Assembly (NCBI GenBank): GCA_023145315.1
Contig: JAGLEA010000167.1
Coordinates: 1-6,312, forward strand
Direction of reading: 5' to 3'
Length of the DNA stretch: 6,312 bases
Source of the DNA: Psychrilyobacter sp.
GTDB lineage: Bacteria > Fusobacteriota > Fusobacteriia > Fusobacteriales > Fusobacteriaceae
Shown here: positions 1 to 6,312 of the stretch, piece by piece
Layout: the number at the start of each line of letters is the position of its first letter
How positions within the stretch are numbered: position 1 is the stretch's first letter
Notes under the pieces: model-generated
What the model was told of the DNA's origin: nothing
Database searches by the model: none
Seen by the model: only the letters and a program-made list of their open reading frames with translations
Position numbers and translations under genes: made by a program

Positions 1-911
1 CCGACCTCTATCTCTCTTTTTATAGTATCCCAATTGAAAACATAATTAGAACGATCTCCTACATCTCCAAAATTGGAGGCTAGGGCCTTTGAAACTGTAC
101 TATTATCTATAATCCCAATAGAAAGAGCTTCACCAATGGCTAAAGTAGGTCTCCCCATGAGTAAACTTTCCATAGCAACTCGTCCTGCTCCTATAACAAG
201 GTCGGAATTTTTCATATATTCATAAACATTATCTATATAGCCTGTAAAATTCACTTTTTCTTTGAAACAAGAAAATCTTTCAGGTATATCTTTTCCACCG
301 ATGATATTAACTTGATATTCTTCTAAATTAATAGAATTTTTTAATAAGTTATAGGTAATATCAGCTTTAGGTCCTGATAAACGACCAATAATAGATATTA
401 TTTTTTTATCATTGATAGGAGGAAGTGTAGGTGTAAACTTTTTGATATTAATACCGTTTCTAAGAATTGATATAGTAGAAGGATCAACATCAAAACTTTT
501 TATTAAATCCTCTCTTATATTTTCACAAACAGCAAATCCAACGCCTATTGGTTGCTTTCTTTTTCGGTGTTTAGAAATATGTTGCATTCCATGAATTGTA
601 GAAACAAATGGTGTTTTTGTAAGTTTACAAGCGATCTCAGAACTCCAAGAGGCAGCTCGAGAGTGACCATGTACAATATCAATTTTATTTTTTTTAATAA
701 TTCTAATAATTTTAAAAACTTGGTCAAATCTTTGAAAAATATTTCTTTTGTTAAAACTAAGTGGAAAATAGATACCATTATTTTTTTTTGTAAGAGTATC
801 AGAAACAAAAAAAATCTTATGCCCTCGATCTATTAATTGTTCTCCTACTTCTACAGCATATACTTCAGCACCGGTAACTTCTAATTGAGATAAAGCCATC
901 AATATGTTCAT
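1..911 (-). CDS. Family 4 (GT-B fold) glycosyltransferase, 3' end beyond window
   Basis: The frame is open for 303 codons from ATG at 911 to the left edge, so the C-terminus is missing. The start is supported by AGGAGG (minus strand, 922-927) and by its ATGA overlap with the upstream gene. The protein starts with a GT4-type N-terminal domain (MNILMALSQLEVTGAEVYAV, residues 1-20; HGHSRAASWSSEIACK at 81-96; STIHGMQH at 104-111). It continues into a sugar-nucleotide-binding C-terminal domain: FAVCENIREDL at 126-136, LRNGIN at 150-155, GRLSGPK at 176-182, and DLVIGAGRVAMESLLMGRP at 237-255, followed by E261. These motifs match GT4 enzymes, which transfer a sugar from a nucleotide sugar to a lipid or polysaccharide acceptor at the inner face of the membrane. 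The acceptor and sugar cannot be read from the sequence. No signal peptide or membrane segment is visible. It is co-transcribed with the EI24-like membrane protein upstream. A run of nine A's lies at codons 41-44. The family call is firm; the substrate is unknown. Confidence 0.88.
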   Translation of the reverse strand, partial: MNILMALSQLEVTGAEVYAVEVGEQLIDRGHKIFFVSDTLTKKNNGIYFPLSFNKRNIFQRFDQVFKIIRIIKKNKIDIVHGHSRAASWSSEIACKLTKTPFVSTIHGMQHISKHRKRKQPIGVGFAVCENIREDLIKSFDVDPSTISILRNGINIKKFTPTLPPINDKKIISIIGRLSGPKADITYNLLKNSINLEEYQVNIIGGKDIPERFSCFKEKVNFTGYIDNVYEYMKNSDLVIGAGRVAMESLLMGRPTLAIGEALSIGIIDNSTVSKALASNFGDVGDRSNYVFNWDTIKREIEV

Positions 912-1645
912 AGTTGTTTTTCCTCCTCTAAAAGTTTTAGTGTACCAGTAGTTGTAGCTATAACTGTTACTAGTGGAGCAATAAAGATTCCAATAAATGG
1001 AATGAATAATATTAAAGTAAATAATCCCCCGTTAATAAGAAAAAAAACAGGATTTTTTCTAATAACCTGTGTCCCTATATTGTAGTCATGTCGCTCTAAA
1101 GTGTAGTCAACAAATGCAAAACCAATATAATAACTTTGAACTAAGAATATCAATAAAGGTATGAATGGAACAAAAGGTGGTATAAAAAATAATAACAAAA
1201 TAATCACTGTAAAGAAAAACTCCCTTAAAAAGGATTGAAGAGTAACTCTAATTCCTCTTTTGATAAAATAAATATTATCTTTAATCGTATAGTTGAATTC
1301 TTTATTTCTAATTATAGATTCTGTTTTTTCTGAAAGGTAGCTCAAAAAAGGAGATAAAATAACCAAAACTAGTGTTTTATATAAGAGATAGTAAGTTGCA
1401 AGAAAACTAAGGTACATAATAAATTTAATAAAAGTTTGAATATATTCATTAAAGTTTTCGCCAACAATATTCTCACTAAATTTTATAATAAAATCAGAAA
1501 ACAAAGAACTTAAAAAGAAAAAAATAAGAACAAGAATTATATTTATAATCCCTGGAATAAGATAAAATTTTGATAATTTATTTTTCTTTATAAATGAGAA
1601 AGCATTTATATAGTTATTGATAGGGAAAGTTATTTTTTTTAGCAT
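908..1645 (-). CDS. EI24/CysZ-like (DUF540) integral membrane protein
   Basis: This complete 245-residue protein has hydrophobic stretches near residues 27-49, 70-100, 141-178 and 202-232, with short polar loops between them. The loop LSPFLSYLSEKTES (97-110) and the segment YYIGFAFVDYTLERHDYNIG (172-191) resemble the conserved core of the EI24/CysZ family, and the length is close to E. coli CysZ (about 253 residues, known family). CysZ supports sulfate uptake for cysteine synthesis, but no sulfur gene is visible here, so sulfate transport should not be assumed. The ATG at 1645 is preceded by CGGAGG (minus strand, 1651-1656) at normal spacing. The stop codon overlaps the start of the glycosyltransferase by 4 bp, which implies translational coupling. 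The gene begins with an A8 tract at codons 2-5. A role in envelope biogenesis with its partner is inferred from context only. Confidence 0.82.
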   Translation of the reverse strand: MLKKITFPINNYINAFSFIKKNKLSKFYLIPGIINIILVLIFFFLSSLFSDFIIKFSENIVGENFNEYIQTFIKFIMYLSFLATYYLLYKTLVLVILSPFLSYLSEKTESIIRNKEFNYTIKDNIYFIKRGIRVTLQSFLREFFFTVIILLLFFIPPFVPFIPLLIFLVQSYYIGFAFVDYTLERHDYNIGTQVIRKNPVFFLINGGLFTLILFIPFIGIFIAPLVTVIATTTGTLKLLEEEKQL

Positions 1646-1678
1646 TGAAGCCTCCGTTTGAAATATGTAGTTTTAGTA

Positions 1679-1707
1679 ATTATACTTTATATATTAAAGA
1701 TTTACTA
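1679..1707 (-). promoter_or_regulatory. Candidate promoter of the EI24-glycosyltransferase operon
   Basis: Read on the minus strand, a perfect TATAAT (1684-1679) lies about 23 bp upstream of the CGGAGG ribosome binding site. The -35 candidate TAGTAA (1707-1702) is 17 bp further upstream but matches TTGACA at only three of six positions. The -10 is good and the -35 poor, in very AT-rich DNA, so the call is moderate. It is the only convincing -10 in the right position for this operon. Confidence 0.45.
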
Positions 1708-1735
1708 GAAAATAAAAAACTTATTATGCTACAAT
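1706..1735 (+). promoter_or_regulatory. Candidate extended -10 promoter of pepT
   Basis: The sequence TGCTACAAT (1727-1735) is an extended -10: a TG one base before TACAAT, which matches TATAAT at five of six positions. TAGAAA (1706-1711), 18 bp upstream of the hexamer, matches TTGACA at four of six. Transcription would begin near 1742 and give a leader of about 55 nt before the pepT ATG. The -35 overlaps the -35 candidate of the divergent operon. The call is by pattern only. Confidence 0.45.
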
Positions 1736-1752
1736 AAAAAGTAATATAAGTA

Positions 1753-1780
1753 TGATTATAGTTTTAAATAATTATAATCA
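1753..1780 (+). repeat. Inverted repeat in the pepT leader, possible operator
   Basis: TGATTATA (1753-1760) and TATAATCA (1773-1780) form a perfect 8-bp inverted repeat. With one G:T mismatch, which would be a G-U pair in RNA, the arms extend to 11 bp around a 6-nt spacer (1764-1769). It lies just downstream of the predicted pepT start point and six bases upstream of the AGGAG ribosome binding site. The half-site centres are 20 bp apart, about two helical turns, which would suit a dimeric repressor. As an RNA hairpin it would be weak, with a single G-C pair. Chance is possible in DNA this rich in A and T. Confidence 0.5.
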
Positions 1781-1797
1781 ATAAAAGGAGTGGAAAT

Positions 1798-3018
1798 ATG
1801 ACAAAATTAGTAGAAAGATTTATCAACTATGTAAAGTTTGATACAGAATCAGATGGAAATTCAGAAACATGTCCAAGTACAGAAAAACAATTTAAATTAG
1901 CCAAATTTTTAAAAGATGAGATGATAGAAATAGGGTTAGGAGATGTAACCTTAGATGAGAACGGCTATCTTATGGGAACCCTACCTGGAAATATTGATGA
2001 AGATGTAGCTACAATAGGATTTTTAGCCCACATGGATACAGCACCGTCTTTTTCAGGGAAAGATGTAAAACCTAAATTTGTTGACTATGAAGGTGGAGAT
2101 ATTATATTGAATAAAGAGAAAAATATAATACTATCTCCTAATGATTTCAAAGAACTAGAGTGGTATAAAGGAGAAACAATAATAACTACAGATGGAACGA
2201 CTTTATTAGGAGCTGACGATAAGGCAGGAATAGCTGAGATATTGACTGCTATGGAATATTTAATGGATCATCCAGAGATAAAACATGGAAAAATCAGAAT
2301 AGGATTTACACCTGATGAGGAGATAGGAAGGGGTGCCGATTTATTTGATGTAGAAAAATTTGGTGCTAAATTTGCCTATACTATTGATGGTGGAAGATTA
2401 GGAGAAGTAGAGTATGAAAACTTTAATGCTGCAAGTGCAAAAATAAGTATTGTAGGTAGAAGTGTTCATCCTGGAACAGCAAAAAACCAATTAGTAAATG
2501 CACTTCAAATAGGAATAGAAATTCATAATTTAATACCAGTGAGTGAAAGACCAGAATTTACTGAAGAATATGAAGGATTTTATATGCTTTGCGAGATGAA
2601 TGGTGATATTTCAAATGCAAGTTTAGAGTATATAATCCGTGATCATGATATGGATAAATTTACAGAAAAAAAAGATTACATAACTAGTGTAGTTGAACTA
2701 TTAAATAAAAAATATAATGGTGTTATCAAATTAGAATTAAGTGACAGTTACTATAATATGAAAGAAAAAATAGAAGAAAATATGGAAGTTTTTGACATAG
2801 CTCGTGATACTATGATTGAGTTAGGAATAGAACCTGTTATAAAACCTGTAAGAGGTGGAACTGACGGAGCAAGACTTTCTTATATGGGATTACCTTGTCC
2901 GAATATATTTACTGGAGGGCATAATTTTCACGGTCAATATGAGTATATACCAGTTTCATCTATGGAAAAATCTGTAGAAGTTATTGTTAAAATATGTGAA
3001 AATGTAGCAAAAAAATAA
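1798..3018 (+). CDS. pepT: Peptidase T (tripeptide aminopeptidase, M20 family)
   Basis: PepT removes the N-terminal residue from tripeptides in the cytoplasm and helps turn imported peptides into amino acids. The 406-residue product has the usual family length (E. coli about 408) and shows every expected element. HMDT (78-81) carries zinc ligand H78 and D80. GADDKAG (138-144) holds bridging D140. PDEE (172-175) contains the general base E174 and ligand E175. TIDGG (195-199) carries D197, and GGHNFHG (373-379) holds the final histidine ligand, H378. The dimerisation (lid) domain between about 208 and 325 includes GRSVHPGTAKNQLVNA (220-235). These assignments rest on alignment from memory with the known enzyme. 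ATG at 1798 is preceded by AGGAG (1786-1790) at good spacing. The gene stands alone, with its own promoter candidate and a terminator after it. Nothing appears broken. Confidence 0.97.
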   Translation: MTKLVERFINYVKFDTESDGNSETCPSTEKQFKLAKFLKDEMIEIGLGDVTLDENGYLMGTLPGNIDEDVATIGFLAHMDTAPSFSGKDVKPKFVDYEGGDIILNKEKNIILSPNDFKELEWYKGETIITTDGTTLLGADDKAGIAEILTAMEYLMDHPEIKHGKIRIGFTPDEEIGRGADLFDVEKFGAKFAYTIDGGRLGEVEYENFNAASAKISIVGRSVHPGTAKNQLVNALQIGIEIHNLIPVSERPEFTEEYEGFYMLCEMNGDISNASLEYIIRDHDMDKFTEKKDYITSVVELLNKKYNGVIKLELSDSYYNMKEKIEENMEVFDIARDTMIELGIEPVIKPVRGGTDGARLSYMGLPCPNIFTGGHNFHGQYEYIPVSSMEKSVEVIVKICENVAKK

Positions 3019-3046
3019 TTTTATTTTATATTGAATGTTTTTTGAG

Positions 3047-3078
3047 AAAGTTCTCTTTTTTTAGAGGACTTTTTTTTT
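3047..3078 (+). terminator. Intrinsic terminator after pepT
   Basis: The arms AAAGTTCTCT (3047-3056) and AGAGGACTTT (3063-3072) form a 10-bp stem with one G-U pair and a loop of six U's. The T tract continues to 3078. This is a typical Rho-independent terminator, 28 bp after the pepT stop. On the other strand only a short T run follows the stem, so it should act mainly on plus-strand transcripts. It separates pepT from the K+ uptake unit. Confidence 0.9.
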
Positions 3079-3109
3079 GAGTGATTTTTATCTAATTAAG
3101 GGATAATCA

Positions 3110-3138
3110 TTGAAACTATTAGTAAAATTAGGTATAAT
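3110..3138 (+). promoter_or_regulatory. Sigma-70-type promoter of the ktrB-ktrA-mnmG unit
   Basis: TTGAAA (3110-3115; five of six matches) is followed after exactly 17 bp by a perfect TATAAT (3133-3138). The start point would be near 3145, about 50 nt before the ktrB ATG. It lies directly after the pepT terminator. The leader is too short to hold a large riboswitch, and I see no strong operator palindrome. This is the best promoter in the window. Confidence 0.8.
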
Positions 3139-3183
3139 AGTAGAGTTGAAAGTATTATCAAGAAATAAGAAAAAATAAATATC

Positions 3184-3190
3184 AGGGGGA
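3184..3190 (+). promoter_or_regulatory. ktrB: Unusual ribosome binding site of ktrB
   Basis: The sequence before the ktrB ATG (3195) is AGGGGGA rather than the AGGAG seen at pepT, ktrA and mnmG. It can still pair with the 16S anti-Shine-Dalgarno end, but with a mismatch or shifted register, so ktrB may be translated less strongly than ktrA. Its position a few bases before the ATG supports the chosen start. Confidence 0.6.
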
Positions 3191-3194
3191 AAAT

Positions 3195-4598
3195 ATGAAA
3201 AAATTATCTTTTAGAAGGATGCTACCTTCAAAGATTTTGGTAATGTCGTTTATAGTTATAATTTTAATAGGAACATTCTTTTTATCTTTGCCATTCTCTA
3301 CAAATCCAACAGAACATATATCTGTATTAACTGCATTATTCACGGCAACATCAGCTGTATCAGTTACAGGTCTATCTCTTGTAGATGTAAGTAAAGTCTT
3401 TAGCCCATTTGGAAAAGTTGTAATATTAATTTTAATTCAACTAGGTGGTTTAGGGATAATGACGTTTTCGACGTTAGTATTCACATTGATAGGAAAGCAA
3501 ATAAGTTATCAAGAGAGAAAAATATTAAAAGAGGATTTAAATAGCTATACTATAGGTGGAGTTATTAAATTCCTGAAAAGAATAGTACTAATAGTAATAA
3601 TCATTGAGATGATAGGGGCCTTTTTCTTAACATTAGGATTTTACGAAACAATGCCACTAGAAAAAGCTGTAGTATACGGGATATTTCATTCAATATCAGC
3701 TTTTTGTAATGCAGGATTTTCTTTGTTTTCAGATAGTTTAGTAGGATTTGCAAACAATAGAACAATAACATTTACCGTTGCTATATTGATAACATTAGGT
3801 GGAATAGGATTTGCTGTTATTAATTCAACTATAAGTTATTATAAAACAGGAAGAAAAACCTATAATTTAACTTCTCAATTAGCTATCTACATTACTCTTA
3901 TATTAACAATAGGAGGAACTATTGCATTTTTTGTTTTTGAAAGGAATAATCCAGGAACAATAGGTAATATGGGAATTGTAGATTCCATAAATAACTCATT
4001 TTTCCAAAGTGTAACAACAAGAACTGCAGGATTTAACTCAATACCAATGGAAAATATGAAACCTGAAACATTATTTTTATTTTTAATATTGATGTTTATA
4101 GGTGCTTCACCAGGTTCAACTGGTGGTGGATTAAAGACAACAACTTTTGGTATCATCATGTTTTATGTAGTTACAGTAATTCGAAATGAAAAAGATGTTG
4201 TTATACGAAATAGAAGGGTGCCGTGGGAAGTTTTACATCGTGCAATGGCTATATTAATAATATCTATTTTATACGTAATGATAGTCGTATTTTTAATTTT
4301 GATGACAAATGAAATGACCTCTATAAAGGACTTAGCAGACGCTATACTAACTGGAGGGCACTCGATAGCATCTTCAAATTTAACTTTAGATAAGGTGTTA
4401 TTTGAAGTGATATCTGCCTTTGCAACAGTGGGAGTATCTCAAGGAATCACATCAGATCTAAATATGTTTGGAAGGATACTTCTAATTATAACTATGCTTA
4501 TAGGTAGAGTAGGACCACTTACATTTATGTTAGCGTTTAGTGAAAAAATAAAAGTAAGACCATATAAATATCCAGAAGAAAATATATTGATTGGATAA
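3195..4598 (+). CDS. ktrB: KtrB/TrkH-family potassium uptake channel subunit
   Basis: This membrane protein forms the ion-conducting subunit of a K+ uptake system. The 467 residues are mostly hydrophobic and hold the four-fold repeat of membrane-pore-membrane units of this superfamily. The four selectivity-filter loops are VTGL (57-60), NAGF (172-175), TAGF (277-280) and TVGV (411-414), each with the filter glycine. The gating loop in the third repeat is GASPGSTGGGLKTTT (303-317), glycine-rich as expected. QLGGLGIMT (82-90), GRVGPLT (437-443) and the tail KYPEENILIG (458-467) are also typical of KtrB. The adjacent gene encodes a single-RCK-pair regulator of KtrA size, so KtrB fits better than TrkH, whose partner TrkA is about twice as long. 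KtrB proteins are often Na+-dependent, which cannot be judged here. The gene follows a strong promoter and is first in its operon. Confidence 0.93.
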   Translation: MKKLSFRRMLPSKILVMSFIVIILIGTFFLSLPFSTNPTEHISVLTALFTATSAVSVTGLSLVDVSKVFSPFGKVVILILIQLGGLGIMTFSTLVFTLIGKQISYQERKILKEDLNSYTIGGVIKFLKRIVLIVIIIEMIGAFFLTLGFYETMPLEKAVVYGIFHSISAFCNAGFSLFSDSLVGFANNRTITFTVAILITLGGIGFAVINSTISYYKTGRKTYNLTSQLAIYITLILTIGGTIAFFVFERNNPGTIGNMGIVDSINNSFFQSVTTRTAGFNSIPMENMKPETLFLFLILMFIGASPGSTGGGLKTTTFGIIMFYVVTVIRNEKDVVIRNRRVPWEVLHRAMAILIISILYVMIVVFLILMTNEMTSIKDLADAILTGGHSIASSNLTLDKVLFEVISAFATVGVSQGITSDLNMFGRILLIITMLIGRVGPLTFMLAFSEKIKVRPYKYPEENILIG

Positions 4599-4637
4599 GG
4601 TCTTTAATAAAATAAAAATTTAACAATACGAAACTTT

Positions 4638-4642
4638 AGGAG
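4638..4642 (+). promoter_or_regulatory. ktrA: Ribosome binding site that fixes the ktrA start
   Basis: AGGAG at 4638-4642 is eight bases before ATG 4651. A GTG at 4642-4644 is in frame and would add three residues (MNR), but its first base is the last base of this site, and no other Shine-Dalgarno lies before it. ATG 4651 is therefore the likely start, giving a protein that opens [13 protein letters not shown] as KtrA proteins do. Confidence 0.85.
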
Positions 4643-4650
4643 TGAATAGA

Positions 4651-5310
4651 ATGAAAAATTATTTAGTAATAGGATTAGGAAGATTTGGATCTAGTATTGC
4701 CCATACTCTTTATGAAGCCGATAGCGAAGTTTTAGCTGTGGATAGTAGTGAGGAATTGGTCCAAGAAGCCATAAATAACAATTTAATTGATAATGCATTG
4801 ATATTAGACGCGACTGATGAAAATGCATTAAATGAAATAGGTGCTGGTAACTTTGACGTAGCATTTGTAGGGATAGGAAGTAATATCCAAGCTAGTATCA
4901 TGGCTACTTTAAACCTTAAAGAATTAGGAGTTAAAGAGATAATAGCAAAAGCTATTAATAAAAATCATGGGAAAGTACTAGAAAAAATAGGTGCAACAGA
5001 AGTAATCTATCCAGAAGAATTTATGGGAAAGAGGATAGCAATGTTATCGATGGATCCAAACCTTATGGAGCATATGAGATTATCAAAAGATTTTTTGCTA
5101 GTAGAATTTAAAGCGCCAGATTCATTTTTCGGGAAAAATTTATTAGAGTTAGATGTTAGAGCATCGTATAATGTAAATGTTGTTGGAATCAGAAAAGCTA
5201 ATGGAGATCTAAACTCTAGTCCACGAGCTACAAGTGTTATAGAAAGGGGAGACACTCTCTTAGTCATTACAGATTCAAAAACTTCAAAAGAATTAGAACT
5301 TATAAAATAA
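4651..5310 (+). CDS. ktrA: KtrA, RCK regulatory subunit of K+ uptake
   Basis: KtrA forms a cytoplasmic ring under KtrB and gates it in response to bound nucleotide (ATP/ADP in known systems). The 219-residue product has the standard length, about 220. The N-terminal RCK_N Rossmann domain shows [13 protein letters not shown] with the GxGxxG loop (G8, G10, G13), and the acidic residue ending strand two in VLAVD (27-31, D31). It continues through LDATDENAL (52-60), IGSNIQASI (75-83) and [17 protein letters not shown] (114-130). The RCK_C domain spans about 138-219. In some bacteria RCK_C binds cyclic di-AMP, and whether it does here cannot be read by eye. The gene is 52 bp after ktrB with no terminator between them, and mnmG starts 13 bp after its stop, so the three are likely one transcript. 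Confidence 0.95.
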   Translation: MKNYLVIGLGRFGSSIAHTLYEADSEVLAVDSSEELVQEAINNNLIDNALILDATDENALNEIGAGNFDVAFVGIGSNIQASIMATLNLKELGVKEIIAKAINKNHGKVLEKIGATEVIYPEEFMGKRIAMLSMDPNLMEHMRLSKDFLLVEFKAPDSFFGKNLLELDVRASYNVNVVGIRKANGDLNSSPRATSVIERGDTLLVITDSKTSKELELIK

Positions 5311-5323
5311 AAAGGAGACAACT

Positions 5324-6312
5324 ATGAATAAATTCGATGTAATCGTTGTAGGAGCTGGACACGCAGGTTGTGAAGCTGCTTTAGCTGCAGCAAGAATGGG
5401 GATGAAGACAGCAATATTTAGTATTACTTTAGATAATATAGGTGTGATGTCATGTAATCCTTCTATCGGAGGTCCAGCTAAATCTCATCTTGTAAAAGAG
5501 ATAGATGCTCTAGGTGGAGAAATGGGTAGAAATATAGATAAAACTTTTATTCAAATTAGAGTTTTAAATACAAGAAAGGGGCCAGCTGTAAGATCTTTAC
5601 GAGCTCAAGCAGACAAAAAGCAATATCATATGGAAATGAAAAAAACTATTGAAAATACAGAAAATTTAGATTCTATCCAAGGGATGGTAACAGAAGTTGT
5701 TGTAGAAAATAATAAAGTAATAGGGATTAAAACTCAAGAAGGCGTTACATACACTTCTAAAACAGTGATAATAGCAGTGGGAACTTTTATGAAGGGACTT
5801 ATTCATATAGGGGATAAAAAATTCCAAGGTGGAAGAATGGGGGAGCTACCGTCAAATGATCTACCAGTTTCATTGGCTAAAATTGGACTCCAACTAGGAA
5901 GATTCAAAACAGGAACACCACCAAGAATAGACTATAGAAGTATGAATTTTGATAAATTAGAAGCTCAAGAGGGAGAAACTAGAGAACTGTTAAAGTTTTC
6001 TAATAGAACGAAGAATCAAGAAATAGAGGGACGAGAGCAAATACCGTGCTTTGTTACATATACAAACCCAGTTGTTCATGAAGTAATAACTGTGAACAAA
6101 GTTAATTCTCCTTTGTTTAATGGAACTATCGAGGGTACAGGGCCTAGATATTGTCCGTCTATAGAAGATAAAGTTTATAGATACCAAGAAAAAGAAAGAC
6201 ATCATCTTTTCCTAGAAAAAGAGGGATATGGAACAAATGAAGTCTATATAAGTGGATTCTCAACATCCTTACCTGCTAGTGTGCAAGAAAAAATGGTGAA
6301 AAATATAGTAGG
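5324..6312 (+). CDS. mnmG: MnmG (GidA), tRNA wobble-uridine modification enzyme, 3' end beyond window
   Basis: MnmG is the FAD-dependent subunit that works with MnmE to install a carboxymethylaminomethyl group on C5 of the wobble uridine (U34) of certain tRNAs. The window holds 329 codons, about half of the usual 620-630, open to the right edge. The FAD-binding Rossmann motif is [12 protein letters not shown] (8-19). [13 protein letters not shown] (44-56) carries the conserved cysteine C44, and [10 protein letters not shown] (59-68) follows. [20 protein letters not shown] (82-101), [11 protein letters not shown] (192-202), [12 protein letters not shown] (237-248) and [15 protein letters not shown] (270-284), with C277, are family signatures. 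ATG at 5324 follows AAGGAGA (5312-5318). It is not TrmFO, the related folate enzyme, because the CNPSIGG and RYCPSIEDK blocks are those of MnmG. MnmE is not in the window. The position behind ktrBA suggests read-through transcription. Confidence 0.96.
   Translation, partial: MNKFDVIVVGAGHAGCEAALAAARMGMKTAIFSITLDNIGVMSCNPSIGGPAKSHLVKEIDALGGEMGRNIDKTFIQIRVLNTRKGPAVRSLRAQADKKQYHMEMKKTIENTENLDSIQGMVTEVVVENNKVIGIKTQEGVTYTSKTVIIAVGTFMKGLIHIGDKKFQGGRMGELPSNDLPVSLAKIGLQLGRFKTGTPPRIDYRSMNFDKLEAQEGETRELLKFSNRTKNQEIEGREQIPCFVTYTNPVVHEVITVNKVNSPLFNGTIEGTGPRYCPSIEDKVYRYQEKERHHLFLEKEGYGTNEVYISGFSTSLPASVQEKMVKNIV

Noticed and set aside
412..836. Overlapping plus-strand open frames (412-594 and 552-836) and a minus-strand frame at 545-808 inside the glycosyltransferase gene.
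   Set aside because: They are other-frame readings of a continuous 303-codon frame with clear GT4 motifs. They lack ribosome binding sites and have no recognisable domain.
3101..3120. Fur-like box (GATAATCATT...) overlapping the ktrB -35.
   Set aside because: Only the left half resembles a Fur half-site. The right half does not form the required inverted repeat, and K+ uptake is not a typical Fur target.
3139..3194. Possible cyclic di-AMP (ydaO-type) or other riboswitch in the ktrB leader, as some K+ uptake genes carry one.
   Set aside because: The leader after the predicted start is only about 50 nt, is almost all A and T, and shows no conserved helices. A ydaO-type switch needs well over 100 nt.
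3887..4159. Minus-strand open frame of 90 codons inside ktrB.
   Set aside because: It is antisense to a conserved part of KtrB covering the third filter and the gating loop. It has no recognisable product and no upstream promoter or ribosome binding site.
4599..4637. A possible terminator or promoter in the ktrB-ktrA gap.
   Set aside because: The gap is AT-rich but has no stem followed by a T tract and no paired -35/-10 set, so read-through is the simpler reading.
4642..4650. GTG at 4642 as the ktrA start, adding three residues.
   Set aside because: The GTG overlaps the AGGAG that is well spaced for ATG 4651, and KtrA proteins typically begin just before the GxGxxG motif.
4710..5321. Minus-strand open frames at 4710-4901 and 5007-5321, antisense to ktrA.
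   Set aside because: They mirror the KtrA coding sequence, and their translations look like low-complexity reverse readings. The second would also cross the ktrA-mnmG junction.
5990..6205. Minus-strand open frame of 71 codons inside mnmG.
   Set aside because: It is antisense to signature MnmG motifs and lacks start signals.

Overview
The window is ordinary chromosomal DNA from a low-GC bacterium. By eye it is roughly 30% GC (not computed), with A-rich coding strands, frequent AGA/ATA/TTA codons and strong AGGAG-type ribosome binding sites. The gene set (PepT, a KtrB-like K+ channel, KtrA and MnmG) and the codon use fit a member of the Fusobacteriota, for example near Fusobacterium, Cetobacterium or Ilyobacter. 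A clostridial-type Firmicute is the main alternative. This placement is an inference from style and content, not from a database match.

The left part (1-1645) is a minus-strand two-gene operon. An EI24/CysZ-like membrane protein (908-1645) is followed, with a 4-bp ATGA stop/start overlap, by a family 4 glycosyltransferase (start at 911) that runs off the left edge. Both probably act at the membrane or envelope.

A 152-bp divergent intergenic region (1646-1797) holds back-to-back promoter candidates whose -35 regions overlap. It also holds an AT-rich inverted repeat between the plus-strand promoter and the pepT ribosome binding site. pepT (1798-3018) encodes a complete peptidase T with all expected zinc ligands, and an intrinsic terminator (3047-3078) closes the unit.

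The right part (3110-6312) is a second plus-strand unit. A near-consensus sigma-70-type promoter (TTGAAA, 17 bp, TATAAT) drives ktrB (3195-4598) and ktrA (4651-5310), the channel and its cytoplasmic RCK gating subunit for K+ uptake. mnmG (from 5324, cut by the right edge) follows only 13 bp after ktrA. No terminator is visible between these three genes, so K+ uptake and tRNA wobble-uridine modification appear to share a transcript.

I found no CRISPR array, insertion sequence, rRNA or tRNA gene, phage gene or defence gene, and no convincing new system. The points worth a second look are the pepT leader inverted repeat, the overlapping divergent promoters, the pairing of an EI24 protein with a glycosyltransferase, and the ktrBA-mnmG linkage.
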